Translations under genes and position numbers: made by a program
Notes under the pieces: model-generated
Told to the model about the DNA's origin: nothing
The model's input: only the letters and a program-made list of their open reading frames with translations
The model's database searches: none
Assembly (NCBI RefSeq): GCF_033042135.1
Contig: NZ_WBXM01000002.1
Coordinates: forward strand, 310,001-374,000
Direction: 5' to 3'
Source: Haloechinothrix sp033042135
Lineage (GTDB): Bacteria > Actinomycetota > Actinomycetes > Mycobacteriales > Pseudonocardiaceae
Length of the DNA stretch: 64,000 nt
In this document: positions 8,370-19,105 of the stretch, piece by piece
How the letters are laid out: each line of letters opens with the position of its first letter
How positions within the stretch are numbered: the first letter of the stretch is position 1

Positions 8370-9640
8370 GAGTGCGTCCTCCCGCCGACCTCGATGCCGA
8401 GCGACTCGGCGAGCAACTCGTGGATGTCGACCACGTCGATCGAGCGTTCCTGCCCTGCCTCGGACAGCGGTCGCTCAGACCACGGGCACGCCGACACCAG
8501 CGTGTCCACCTCGAGCGCTGCGGCCTTGTCGAGGCGGTTCTGGCTGATCTTGGCGGCGATATCGGGGCGCTCGATCGGCAACCCGCCGCCCGCGCCGGAG
8601 CAGTAGGACCACTGCGTCACCCGGTCGACATCGTGGAAGGTCAGCCCCGGGATCGCGCGCAGGATCTGGCGCGGCTCTTGCCAGATCCCCTTGCGCTTGT
8701 TCAGCCGGCATGGGTCGTGGTAGGTCACGGTGCGCTCAACCGGTACCGAGGGGGTGAGCGTCCCCTCGGCGATCAGCTCGGCCAGCAGCTCGATCACCAG
8801 CACGACCTCGATGTCGAAGTCCTCACCGAAGAATGCCGGGTAGTCTTCGGTGAAGGTGATGTAGTCGTGCGGGTCCAGCACCAGCACCCGCCGCACCCCT
8901 GCGGCGCGCCAGTCGGCGAGGTTGTGCTCGGCGAACCGCCGTGCCTGCTCCCGGTAGCCCATCTCCGCGGCCGGTCCGCCGCAGCACCACTGTTCGGTCA
9001 TCAGACCGAACTCGTAATCAGCGCGCTGCAGCAGCTGTGCGACCGCGCGCGGCACTGAGGTGCGGTAGAAGGCTGCCTCGCAATCGACGAACAGGATGGT
9101 CTCGCCGCCGATGGGCAGGTTCAGTCCCTCGGCCCAGTCACGCACGTGCTCCTGGCTGACCGGGACCTCGCCGAGCACCGGTTCGTGGCTGCGCTCGTCG
9201 GTGAGCTCGTTCCAGCGATGGTAGCCGGGCTGCTGCACGCCGTTGTCCACCGCGAGCGCTCGCATCTGCTTGACCAGGTCGACGGTGCGCACGCGGAACC
9301 GGTAGAAGTCGCCGGTAAACAGCGTGTTCGGGCAGCGCAGCTCGCAGGCCCCGCACTGGGTGCAGTGCACGTAGTCCTCGGCGACGTCGGAGATCGTGAG
9401 GTTGCCCTGTTCCATCGCCACGACGTTGGCGTGGAAGGCGGTAGGGGTATGGTTCTCGTTGCGCGTCACCTGCATCACTGGACAGACTTCACGGCAGAAC
9501 TTGTGGCCTGAGGAGAAGCAGTTGTACGCAGCGTTGCGCCACTCGGAGAGGAACTCGAGGGTGACTGGGGAGTGTCCATTTCCCTCCTGATGAGCCGGTT
9601 CGGTGGTGGGTCCGTTATCCCGTTGCGGGACCTCGGTCAT
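8366..9640 (-). CDS. Fe-S electron-transfer subunit with CCG domains (GlcF/GlpC-like)
   Basis: A 424-residue protein. The second ferredoxin motif is canonical (C93-x2-C96-x2-C99-x3-C103, HCTQCGACELRCP). The first is irregular (C41, C49, C53). Two cysteine-rich domains follow, one with WCCGGPAAEMG and a second where CCG is reduced to YCSGAGGG. It should pass electrons from the FAD oxidase to quinone or another acceptor. The ATG follows GGAGG; first gene of the operon, divergent from a GntR regulator. Confidence 0.86.
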   Translation of the reverse strand: MTEVPQRDNGPTTEPAHQEGNGHSPVTLEFLSEWRNAAYNCFSSGHKFCREVCPVMQVTRNENHTPTAFHANVVAMEQGNLTISDVAEDYVHCTQCGACELRCPNTLFTGDFYRFRVRTVDLVKQMRALAVDNGVQQPGYHRWNELTDERSHEPVLGEVPVSQEHVRDWAEGLNLPIGGETILFVDCEAAFYRTSVPRAVAQLLQRADYEFGLMTEQWCCGGPAAEMGYREQARRFAEHNLADWRAAGVRRVLVLDPHDYITFTEDYPAFFGEDFDIEVVLVIELLAELIAEGTLTPSVPVERTVTYHDPCRLNKRKGIWQEPRQILRAIPGLTFHDVDRVTQWSYCSGAGGGLPIERPDIAAKISQNRLDKAAALEVDTLVSACPWSERPLSEAGQERSIDVVDIHELLAESLGIEVGGRTHS

Positions 9641-9775
9641 GGTCTGCCTCCAGGACGGTGGGGGCTGCGCGCTGGGCACCGCCTCGTGCGGCAGCGGGAT
9701 GGTGGCCGGTGATGTAATCTACGTCACAACATTAAACATATGGTTTTATATCTCAAGAGGCAAGGGATTGTTCGG

Positions 9776-10528
9776 GTGAACGACAGCAGCGCCACCACCG
9801 GTCCCGGGCGGCACGTGATCTTCGCGCCGGTTGCCGGGGGCGCCAGGGTGGACGTCGTCGCTCGCCGGATCAGCGAGGCCATCGCGCTGGGCCTCCTCGC
9901 AGACGGCGAGCAGCTGCCGAGCGAATCCGAACTCGCGGTGGCGCTGAACGTCTCAACGGTGACGCTGCGCGAGGCGCTGTCCTCGCTGCGGCAGCAAGGA
10001 TTGGTGGAAACCCGGCGGGGGCGCGGTGGCGGCAGCTTCGTGCGGGCCCCAGCTGATGCCTCCATCGCCAGGCTTCGCCGGATGCTGCGCGAGTACGGCG
10101 TGCACGAGCTACGCGAGATTGGCGACCACCACGTCGCCATCGCAGGCACCGCCGCGCGACTGGCAGCCGAGCGCGCCTCGGCCGATCACCTGACACGGCT
10201 GGAGGCGCTGATCAGCGAGCTCGCCGATGCCGGGTCCGTCGGTGACCGCAGGCGAGCGGACGGCCGGTTCCACATCGAGATCGCCGCCGCAGCGCAGTCG
10301 ACCCGGCTGACGCGGCAGGAGATCGATCTGCAAGGTGAGATCGGCGAGCTGCTCTGGCTCCCGTTCGGCGAGGCCGTGCAGCGCGAGGAGGTGGTCGCGC
10401 AGCACAAGGAGATCCTCGCGGCGATCGCCAGCGGCGACGGCAAGCGGGCACGGGAGTGCACCGAGCACCACATCGAGCAGGCGATCGCGCGACTTATCCA
10501 CTTTCACCTTCAGCTTGCCAAGCGTTGA
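9776..10528 (+). CDS. GntR-family (FadR/FCD) transcriptional regulator
   Basis: About 250 residues. The N-terminal winged helix has LPSESELAVALNVSTVTLREALSSLRQQGLVETRRGRGGGSF split over two helices, and an all-alpha FCD-type effector domain carries FHIEIAAAAQ and EEVVAQHKEILAAI with metal-binding His residues. It is divergent from the oxidoreductase operon, so it is the likely regulator of that operon. GTG at 9776 has AAGGGA upstream; an ATG 12 codons earlier (9740) lacks a site. An AT-rich segment around 9720-9750 is the probable operator/promoter region. Confidence 0.87.
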   Translation: MNDSSATTGPGRHVIFAPVAGGARVDVVARRISEAIALGLLADGEQLPSESELAVALNVSTVTLREALSSLRQQGLVETRRGRGGGSFVRAPADASIARLRRMLREYGVHELREIGDHHVAIAGTAARLAAERASADHLTRLEALISELADAGSVGDRRRADGRFHIEIAAAAQSTRLTRQEIDLQGEIGELLWLPFGEAVQREEVVAQHKEILAAIASGDGKRARECTEHHIEQAIARLIHFHLQLAKR

Positions 10529-10614
10529 CCGCTACCCTGTGAGGGATACGTATGTGGTGACAGAGATCACAGTTCCGGGTCGGGTTCGTAGCGTGAGCAA
10601 CCAGCGGGGTAGTC

Positions 10615-11355
10615 GTGGGCAACGTTCAGCCTGTCGATCAGCGAGACACCGTCGAGCGGGTGAGCTCGGTGATCGATGCGGTGTTCGCCGGGGTCGACGC
10701 GCTGCGGAGGCTCACCGTGGAGGTGCATGAGCGCGCCGCAGGCGAAGGGCGGCTGCCAGGTACCGCGGACTTGGCCTCGATCCGGCCCACCGTGTTCCAG
10801 CACCTGGCCAGCGGTGTGCCGGTGATCTCCGGGACCGGGGTCATCGCGGCGCCGGGTTCGCTGGCCGACCGCCCCCGCTGGCTCGAATGGTGGCGCACGC
10901 CACGGGGTTCGGCGGCACCGCGGCCACTGACCGTCGATCTCGACCCACACCACATCGGTGGCTACGAGTACACGTCGACGACCTGGTTCGACAAACCACG
11001 GCGCACCGGGCAGCGCGTGGTGGTGGGGCCGTATGTCGACTACGCGGGTACCGACGAGTACATCCTGACGTTCTCCTGCCCGATCCGGAGCGCGGAGCGC
11101 TTCCTCGGCGTGGCCGCCGCGGACGTTCGCACCTCGGATCTCGAGGCGATGATGTTGCCGCTACTCGACGCGGTGGCTCCGGTGTGCCTGCTGGTCAACG
11201 CGACGGGCCGGGTGATCACCTCCAATACCGTCGACGCGATCGCGGGTGCGCTGGTTCCGGAGCGGCTGCGCCGTAGCAGCCGGATTCCGGTGGCCCAGGA
11301 CGGGACGCCGTGCGAGGGACTGCCGTGGTATCTGATCTGGATCAATGGTGAATGA
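10615..11355 (+). CDS. Cache-domain-containing protein
   Basis: A 246-residue protein with a Cache-like sensor fold: WLEWWRTP, then YEYTSTTWFDKPRRTGQRVVVGPYVDYAGTDEYI in two beta-rich stretches, and FLGVAAADVRTSDLEAMMLP. Unlike usual Cache receptors it has no transmembrane segment, so it is probably a cytosolic ligand-binding protein. It lies 86 bp after gntR in the same direction and may sense the operon's substrate. GTG start with weak GGGG upstream. Its stop codon lies inside a dispersed repeat element. Confidence 0.65.
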   Translation: MGNVQPVDQRDTVERVSSVIDAVFAGVDALRRLTVEVHERAAGEGRLPGTADLASIRPTVFQHLASGVPVISGTGVIAAPGSLADRPRWLEWWRTPRGSAAPRPLTVDLDPHHIGGYEYTSTTWFDKPRRTGQRVVVGPYVDYAGTDEYILTFSCPIRSAERFLGVAAADVRTSDLEAMMLPLLDAVAPVCLLVNATGRVITSNTVDAIAGALVPERLRRSSRIPVAQDGTPCEGLPWYLIWINGE

Positions 11356-11401
11356 ACGTGCCGTTCACTCCGTCTACGGCGCCGGACGTCACGTTGAGCT
11401 C
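11353..11401 (-). repeat. dispersed palindromic element, copy B
   Basis: Read on the minus strand it aligns with copy A: CTCAACGTGACGTCC on the left, GGCGCCGTAGACGGAG in the middle, CACGTTCA on the right. The TGA stop of the Cache-domain gene is inside it, and it separates that gene from a convergent one. Confidence 0.75.
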
Positions 11402-11415
11402 CCACGCCTGCCTGC

Positions 11416-11883
11416 CTACCGGCGCAGGGCGTCGACGATCCAGGGGGCGATCTCGATGTCGCGGTCGAGGCATTCGTCGGCGAGCCTGCTGGTCCAGCGC
11501 AGAGCCTGCAGGACGAGGCTACTGATCTCCTCGGGTGCGGCGTTGGCCAGGGCGATCTCCACCTGCTCCTTGGCGTCGGCCGGTTTGCCGTGCACCTCGG
11601 CGAGCAGCGTGCGCACGGCGGTGCGGATCGGCGGGTCGGCGGCGTCGATCGACACCTCGGTGCCTGCCTCGTCGAACACCTGGACCCGCACGGGAGTGGC
11701 GCCACCGTCGCCCAGGGCGGCGACCATGGCGCTGCACTCGGCGAAGAGCAGCGTCACCAGATCGCGGGTGCACTCCGCATCGACCTGTGTCAGCGCGTCG
11801 GTGTCCGTTCCGGCCCTGATGGCGACCAGCGCGCGCTGCGCCTGGTCCACGAGATGGGAGCGACCGGGATGATCAGCGTTCAC
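11416..11883 (-). CDS. Hypothetical protein
   Basis: A 155-residue, mostly helical acidic protein that I do not recognise (VDAECTRDLVTLLFAECSAM, VFDEAGTEVSIDAADPPIRT, ALRWTSRLADECLDRDIEIA). No signal peptide or membrane segment. A GTG start with AGGA upstream was preferred; a start 19 codons earlier (11940) is possible. It is convergent with the Cache gene and lies about 90 bp beyond the end of the TetR gene, so it is probably separately transcribed. Confidence 0.6.
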   Translation of the reverse strand: MNADHPGRSHLVDQAQRALVAIRAGTDTDALTQVDAECTRDLVTLLFAECSAMVAALGDGGATPVRVQVFDEAGTEVSIDAADPPIRTAVRTLLAEVHGKPADAKEQVEIALANAAPEEISSLVLQALRWTSRLADECLDRDIEIAPWIVDALRR

Positions 11884-11976
11884 GAGTCCTATCAAACACG
11901 AGGTTCGGTACGGATGGGTAGGGGCAGGGAGGTTATTCACCTTCCGATCGACATCCCGCGCGCACCACGGGCACGA

Positions 11977-12570
11977 TCAACCCTCCCGCGCAGCGTACAG
12001 CGCCCCCATCGCGAGCTGGTACAGGAGTTCGGCGAGCTCGTCGCTGCCGAGGTAGCGGTTGTGTGGTGTCGAGTTGAGCAGCCCGAACACCGCATGCGCC
12101 GCCGACCGCGCGCGCTGCTCGGTCAGCCCAGGTACGGCGTCGGCGATCGCGTCGACCCATATCTCGACGTATCGCCGCTGTAGCGTGCGTACTCGCTTGC
12201 GGTCCTCGTCCCGCAGGTTGCCGAGGTTGCGTTCCTGCACCGTGATCAGCGCCGGGTTCTCCAGCGCGAAGTTGGTGTGGAACACGACGAGCTCGGACAG
12301 CACCTTGCTGGGATCCGCGGCCGCCGCTGCCCGGTCCCTGCCGCCTTCGAGTAGGCCCTCGCTGATGGACACCAGCATCTCGCCGAGCATGGCGTCCTTG
12401 CTCCGGAAGTGCCGGTACAGTGCGGGCCCCGAGATGCCCACGGCCGCGCCGATATCGTCGATTCCCACCCCGTGGAAGCCATGTGTGGCGAACAGTTCCG
12501 CCGCCGCGTCCAGGATCTGCTCCCGGCGCGTCAGCGTGCGCTGGTCGCTGGTCACCCGGATCACCTGCAT
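11977..12570 (-). CDS. TetR-family regulator of the acyl-CoA carboxylase operon
   Basis: A 197-residue TetR protein. RREQILDAAAELFATHGFHGVGIDDIGAA followed by ISGPALYRHFRSKDAML is the HTH, in two motif blocks; the C-terminal ligand domain ends QLAMGALYAAREG. It is divergent from accD1-accA1-acyl-CoA dehydrogenase with two inverted repeats between, so it probably represses them and senses an acyl-CoA (inference). The start at MQVIRVT is uncertain by a few codons, because GAGGTG sits immediately upstream; the long Arg-rich frame before it looks non-coding. Confidence 0.85.
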   Translation of the reverse strand: MQVIRVTSDQRTLTRREQILDAAAELFATHGFHGVGIDDIGAAVGISGPALYRHFRSKDAMLGEMLVSISEGLLEGGRDRAAAAADPSKVLSELVVFHTNFALENPALITVQERNLGNLRDEDRKRVRTLQRRYVEIWVDAIADAVPGLTEQRARSAAHAVFGLLNSTPHNRYLGSDELAELLYQLAMGALYAAREG

Positions 12571-12687
12571 CACCTCGTGCGCGTGTCCTACCCGCCCACC
12601 CGGCGAGCGCTGTGGTGCGCGCCCGCCTCGCCTGCGGGACACTCGCGGGTGCGCGCTGCCCCTGCCGATGAGGGCTGGACCTACTCG

Positions 12688-12731
12688 GTTAGTGGATACT
12701 AACATCGGTAGCGCGGTTAACGGTTACTAAC
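12688..12731. promoter_or_regulatory. two TetR-type inverted repeats, GTTAGT-N4-ACTAAC
   Basis: A perfect inverted repeat GTTAGT-GGAT-ACTAAC (12688-12703) is followed 28 bp later by GTTAAC-GGTT-ACTAAC (12716-12731), which keeps the right arm exactly. They lie 44-87 bp before accD1 and downstream of the TetR promoter side. The spacing of just under three helical turns suits cooperative binding of two dimers. Confidence 0.65.
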
Positions 12732-12774
12732 GAAGATCACGCGGTAGGGACCTCTGGACCGAGGGGATCGCACG

Positions 12775-14384
<1,610 letters not shown>

Positions 14385-14388
<4 letters not shown>

Positions 14389-16487
14389 CCATGACAGACT
14401 TCGGTTCCCCAGCAGGGACCCTTCGCCGGGGCGAGACGCTGCACACGGTGCTGGTCGCCAACCGTGGCGAGATCGCGGTGCGCGTCATCCGGACGCTGCG
14501 CCGGATGGGCATCCGCTCCGTCGCGGTGTACAGCGACGCCGACGCGCACGCCAGGCACGTGCACGAGGCCGATGTCGCGGTGCGGGTCGGCCCGGCGGAG
14601 GCCCGCAAGAGCTACCTGTCCATTCCGGACATCGTGCGCGCCGCCGAGTCCACCGGCGCGCAGGCGGTGCATCCCGGCTACGGCTTCCTCTCCGAGAACC
14701 CCGCCTTCGCCCGCGCCTGCCGCGAGGCGGGGCTGGTGTTCGTCGGCCCGCCCCCCGAGGCCATTGAGACCATGGGGGACAAGATCACCGCGAAGGCCAC
14801 CGTCTCGGCCGCGGGCGTTCCGGTGGTGCCCGGCATCGCGGGCACCCCGGAGGAGCTGCTCGACCGCGCCGCTGCCGAGGTCGGCTGTCCGATGCTGCTC
14901 AAGCCATCGGCCGGTGGCGGTGGCAAGGGCATGCGGGTGGTGCACGAGGCAGGCGAGTTGGCCGAGGCCATCGCCTCGGCGCAGCGGGAGGCGCGCGCCG
15001 CCTTCGGCGACGACTCCCTGCTGGCCGAGCGCTTCGTCAGCACCCCACGGCACATCGAGGTGCAGGTGCTGGCCGACGCCCACGGCACGACCGTCCACCT
15101 CGGCGAGCGCGAGTGCAGCCTGCAGCGGCGGCACCAGAAGATCATCGAGGAGGCGCCGTCGGCGTTGCTGGACGCCGATACGCGTGAGCGGATGGGCGCG
15201 GCCGCGGTGGAGGCGGTGCGCGCGGTGGGCTACGTCGGTGCGGGCACTGTGGAGTTCATCACCTCCGGCGACGCTCCGGGCGGCTCGGGGGACGGCGGGG
15301 CTGGCGAGTTCTTCTTCATGGAGACCAACACGCGGCTCCAGGTGGAGCACCCGGTGACCGAGCTGGTGACCGGCATCGACCTGGTGGAGTGGCAGCTCCG
15401 GGTGGCCGCGGGGGAGCGGCTGCCGTTCACCTCGGCCGATATCGCCATGACCGGTCACGCCGTGGAAGCCCGGATCTACGCCGAGGACCCGGCACGGGGC
15501 TTCGTGCCCACCGGCGGCACCGTGCTGGCCGTGGCCGAACCGCAGGGGACCGGTGTCCGGGTGGATTCCGGGATCGACGCGGGCACCGTGGTCGGCTCGG
15601 ACTACGACCCTATGCTGGCCAAGGTCATCGCCACGGGCCCGGACCGCACCACCGCGCTGCACCGGCTGGACCGCGCGCTGGCTGACACCGCCGTGCTCGG
15701 GGTGGGCACCAACGTGCCGTTCCTGCGCGGGTTGCTGGCCATACCCGAGGTCCAGTCGGGCGAGCTGGACACCGGCCTGGTGGAGCGGGTACTCGACGAG
15801 GTCACCGCTCCCGCCACCCGCGAGGCTCCGGCGGAGTTCTTCGCCGCGGCCGCGTTGGACCGGCTACTGCAACTGTGGCCCGCTGGCGGTGTGGTCGACC
15901 CGTGGACGATCCCGACCGGCTGGCGACTGGGCGGGGCGGGCGGCACCACGTTCCTGCTGCGCTCCGGCGAGATCGAAGCAGAGGTGCACGTGCGGGGCGA
16001 GCCGGCCGACGCGCTGGTGAGGGTCGGCGACGGCGAGGCGGTGGTCGCCCGCGCGTTCTGGAACGGCTGGCGCGCGGATGAACCCGGGATTCTCGAACTG
16101 CGCTACGCCGGGCAGGTGCAGCGCTACCGCCGCGCCCTCGGCCCGGAAGGCAGGTTGTGGCTGGCCCGCGAGGGGCGGTGCGTGCCCTTCGACGACCGCC
16201 CGCGACTGGCCGTGGCCCACGCGGGCGGCCCGGAGGCAGGTCCGGTCAGCAGCCCGATGCCCGGCACCGTCATCGCGGTCAAGACCGAGCTCGGCGCGCC
16301 GGTCACTGCCGGTGAGGCGCTGATGATCGTGGAGGCGATGAAGATGGAGCACACCATCACCGCCCCGGTCGACGGGGTGGTCAGCGAACTGCACGTCACC
16401 GCGGGGCAACAGGTGGCGCTGGATGAGCCGCTGGCGCTGGTGACACCGGACGGTGAGGCAGGCGGCGACATCCCCGGCGAGACGTGA
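14385..16487 (+). CDS. accA1: Acyl-CoA carboxylase alpha subunit (biotin carboxylase + biotin carrier)
   Basis: 700 residues. The biotin-carboxylase domain (~20-460) has VLVANRGEIAVRVIRT, the ATP-grasp loop SAGGGGKGMRVVHE and EFFFMETNTRLQVEHPVTE. A linker follows, then the biotinyl domain with EAMKMEH (Lys ~653 biotinylated). It forms carboxybiotin from bicarbonate and ATP for the beta subunit. The GTG start overlaps the accD1 stop; an ATG two codons later is an alternative. The operon order accD1-accA1-fadE matches the leucine-catabolism locus of mycobacteria (known). Confidence 0.92.
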
Positions 16488-16507
16488 CGAGGCGTGAGGA
16501 GGAACGG

Positions 16508-17659
16508 ATGATCGATTTCCGGTTGGACGAGGAGTACGAGGACCTGCGCAAGACGGTGGCGGACTTCGCCGCCTCCGAGGTCTCGCCGGTGATCGGGGAG
16601 CTGTACGAGCGGGAGGAGTTCCCGTACGGGATCGTGGCGCGGATGGGGCGGATGGGCCTGTTCGGGCTGCCGTTCCCGGAGAGCCACGGCGGTATGGGTG
16701 GGGACTACTTCGCGCTGTGCGTGGTGCTGGAGGAGCTGGCGCGGGTCGATTCCTCGGTGGCGATCACGCTCGAGGCGGCGGTCTCCCTCGGCGCGATGCC
16801 GATCTACCGGTTCGGCACCGACGAGCAGCGCCAGCGGTGGTTGCCCCGGCTGTGCCGTGGGGAGGCGCTCGGCGCGTTCGGCCTCACCGAGCCGGGCGGT
16901 GGCTCCGACGCCGGGGCGACCGCCACCACGGCCGTGTTGCGCGACGGGGAGTGGGTGATCAACGGGAGCAAGGCGTTCATCACCAACTCCGGCACCGACA
17001 TCACCGACTTCGTCACGGTCACCGCTGTCACCGGGACCAAGCCCGATGGTGGTAAGGAGATCTCCACGATCGTCGTGCCATCGGGCACGCCGGGCTTCAC
17101 AGTGGAGGCCAAGTACTCCAAGGTGGGATGGAACTGCTCAGACACCCACGGGCTGGCCTTCGACGACGTGCGGGTACCGGAGGAGAACCTGCTCGGCGAG
17201 CGCGGTAAGGGATACGCGCAGTTCCTGTCCATTCTGGACGAGGGAAGGATCGCGATCGCGGCGTTGAGCGTGGGGCTTGCGCAGGGTTGTGTCGACGAGT
17301 GCCTGCGTTATGTGCGGGAGCGGGAGGCCTTCGGCCAGCAGATCGGGCAGTTCCAGGCGATCCAGTTCAAGGTCGCCGACATGGAGGCGCGCACCCACAC
17401 CGCTCGGCTGGCCTACTACGCTGCGGCGTCGAAGATGCTGCGCGGCGAGCCGTTCAAGCGCGAGGCCGCGATCGCCAAGCTGGTCTCCTCCAACGCCGCG
17501 ATGGACAACGCCCGCGAGGCCACCCAGATCTTCGGTGGCTACGGCTTCATGAACGAGTTCCCGGTCGGCCGCTTCTACCGCGACGCCAAGATCCTGGAGA
17601 TCGGCGAGGGCACCAGCGAGGTGCAGCGCATGCTCATCGCCCGCGACCTCGGCCTGTAA
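16508..17659 (+). CDS. Acyl-CoA dehydrogenase (short/branched-chain; FadE19-like)
   Basis: A 383-residue acyl-CoA dehydrogenase: FGLTEPGGGSDAGATATT binds FAD/substrate, INGSKAFITNSG is conserved, and EIGEGTSEVQRMLIARDLGL carries the probable catalytic Glu (E367). It should dehydrogenate a branched acyl-CoA such as isovaleryl-CoA, feeding the carboxylase encoded just upstream. AGGAGG lies 5-6 bp before the ATG. Third gene of the TetR-controlled operon. The stop codon TAA abuts a 22-bp tandem repeat array. Chain-length preference is inferred from context only. Confidence 0.9.
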   Translation: MIDFRLDEEYEDLRKTVADFAASEVSPVIGELYEREEFPYGIVARMGRMGLFGLPFPESHGGMGGDYFALCVVLEELARVDSSVAITLEAAVSLGAMPIYRFGTDEQRQRWLPRLCRGEALGAFGLTEPGGGSDAGATATTAVLRDGEWVINGSKAFITNSGTDITDFVTVTAVTGTKPDGGKEISTIVVPSGTPGFTVEAKYSKVGWNCSDTHGLAFDDVRVPEENLLGERGKGYAQFLSILDEGRIAIAALSVGLAQGCVDECLRYVREREAFGQQIGQFQAIQFKVADMEARTHTARLAYYAAASKMLRGEPFKREAAIAKLVSSNAAMDNAREATQIFGGYGFMNEFPVGRFYRDAKILEIGEGTSEVQRMLIARDLGL

Positions 17660-17746
17660 CCCCGTGTTCAGGCCTGCGGCACCCCGTGTTGGGGCCTGCG
17701 GCACCCCGTGTCGAGCTTGCTGGCACGCCGTGTTGGGGGATGATCC
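17659..17746. repeat. 22-bp tandem repeat, four copies
   Basis: ACCCCGTGTT starts at 17659, 17681 and 17703, with the variants GTGTC in copy 3 and ACGCCGTGTT in copy 4 at 17725. The spacing is exactly 22 bp each time. Copies 1 and 2 also share GGCCTGCGGC. The array begins on the last base of the acyl-CoA dehydrogenase stop codon. Two more units with the same period lie at 27362. No spacers, so not CRISPR. Confidence 0.85.
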
Positions 17747-17903
17747 GCGATGTGTCGTAGCTCTCCGGTGACCGCCTCTGGAACTCTGTGTCCCCGCTCA
17801 CGTACGTACCGTAGACAAGCGTGTGTGGACGGGAAGCGACGCAGGGACATCGGCTGCGAGAGAGGCCGGACCCGCCGGGGCCGGGTAGGTACGGGGCGCA
17901 GGC

Positions 17904-18983
17904 ATGAGCTCGCTGGCGATGAGCGTGGCCGCCGCCACGTCGAACCTGCTCCGCAAGGTGCTTGGCGACGGGGTCGCCGACTTGCGCCCAATGCCACGGG
18001 TCCTCATCGACCAGGGGCCGCTGCGGGCTGTCTACCGCTACACCTCCCGTGACCCGGAACTCGCGGGCCCGCCGGTGCTGCTGGTCCCACCGTTGGCCGC
18101 CCCAGCCGACTGCTTCGACCTGCGTAGGGGGTGCAGCCTCGCCGAGCACCTGCTGTCCACAGGGCGCCGCACCTACCTGGTCGACTACGGCGATGTGTCG
18201 TTCTCGGACCGCAATCTCGGGGTGGAGCACTGGATCGACGAGGTGCTGCCCCGTGCGATCCGGCGGGTCAGCGAGGACGCGGGCGACCAGGAGGTGCACC
18301 TGGTCTCGTGGTGCCTCGGCGGCATCTTCTCGCTGCTGACCGCAGCCGACGCTGCCGACGCTGCCGACCTGCCGGTCGCCTCGATCACCTCGGTGGCCGC
18401 GCCCTTCGACTTCACCGCCATCCCGCTGGTGGCGCCGTTCCGGCCGCTGGTCGATATCACCGGCGGGCACATTCTGACCCCGCTGTACCGCGCGGCAGGC
18501 GGGGCACCCGCAGCCGTTGTCAGCAGGGTGTTCCGGCTGACCGGTTTGGACAAGGAGCTCACCAAGCCACTGGCGAAGCTGAAGAACCTAGACGATCGCG
18601 ACTACCTCGCCCAGATCGAGGCCGTGGACCACTTCATGGACAACATGCTCGCCTACCCCGGCCGCACGTTCGGGCAGCTCTACCACCGGTTCTTCCGGAC
18701 CAACGATCTCGCCGAGGGCAGCGTCGACCTGGGTGGCAGGGAGATCACGCTGTCGTCGGTCACCGTGCCCGCGCTGATCATCGCGGGTGAGGGTGACGGG
18801 ATCGCGCCGCGCGCTGCCGTGGAGCGTGTGGTGGGGCTGCTGGACAACGCGCCGTTGGTGCGATTCGAGACGGCGCCGGGCGGCCACCTCGGCGTGATCA
18901 CAGGCCGCGCCGCCAGGGGGACGACCTGGCGCTACATCGACGAGTTCCTAGCCGAGCAGGCCCCGCTGCAGCCGCGCGGGTAA
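17904..18983 (+). CDS. PhaC-like alpha/beta hydrolase (polyhydroxyalkanoate-synthase family)
   Basis: A 359-residue alpha/beta-hydrolase related to class III PHA synthases: PPVLLVPPLAAPADCFDL, then the lipase-like box SWCLGG with Cys137 as nucleophile, GEGDGIAPRAAV (Asp) and APGGHLGVITGRAA (His). Known PhaC enzymes polymerise hydroxyacyl-CoA. The length and Cys nucleophile match, but no PhaE or PhaR partner is present here, so acyl transfer or hydrolysis is equally possible. It sits alone after the repeat array with GGGGCGC-type weak site before the ATG. Confidence 0.8.
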   Translation: MSSLAMSVAAATSNLLRKVLGDGVADLRPMPRVLIDQGPLRAVYRYTSRDPELAGPPVLLVPPLAAPADCFDLRRGCSLAEHLLSTGRRTYLVDYGDVSFSDRNLGVEHWIDEVLPRAIRRVSEDAGDQEVHLVSWCLGGIFSLLTAADAADAADLPVASITSVAAPFDFTAIPLVAPFRPLVDITGGHILTPLYRAAGGAPAAVVSRVFRLTGLDKELTKPLAKLKNLDDRDYLAQIEAVDHFMDNMLAYPGRTFGQLYHRFFRTNDLAEGSVDLGGREITLSSVTVPALIIAGEGDGIAPRAAVERVVGLLDNAPLVRFETAPGGHLGVITGRAARGTTWRYIDEFLAEQAPLQPRG

Positions 18984-19105
18984 CCCGTTCCGGCAGCGCG
19001 ACCACCCCGGACTGTCGTACCCCCTGGCTAGGCTCCGGTCAGCGGGGCGTCACGGCGGCCGCCGCCGCGCATGATACGAAGCCGCCCGTCCTAGAAGAGG
19101 CAGCC

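Noticed and set aside
9719..9750. GntR operator around CATATG before the oxidoreductase-operon regulator
   Set aside because: AT-rich and roughly symmetric, but no clear inverted repeat or second site; left as part of the regulator entry only.
10550..10575. Operator GTGAC-AGA-GATCAC between gntR and the Cache gene
   Set aside because: Arms match only partly and there is no second copy at the divergent operon promoter.
17659..17746. CRISPR array
   Set aside because: The 22-bp units are contiguous with no unique spacers, and no cas genes are nearby.
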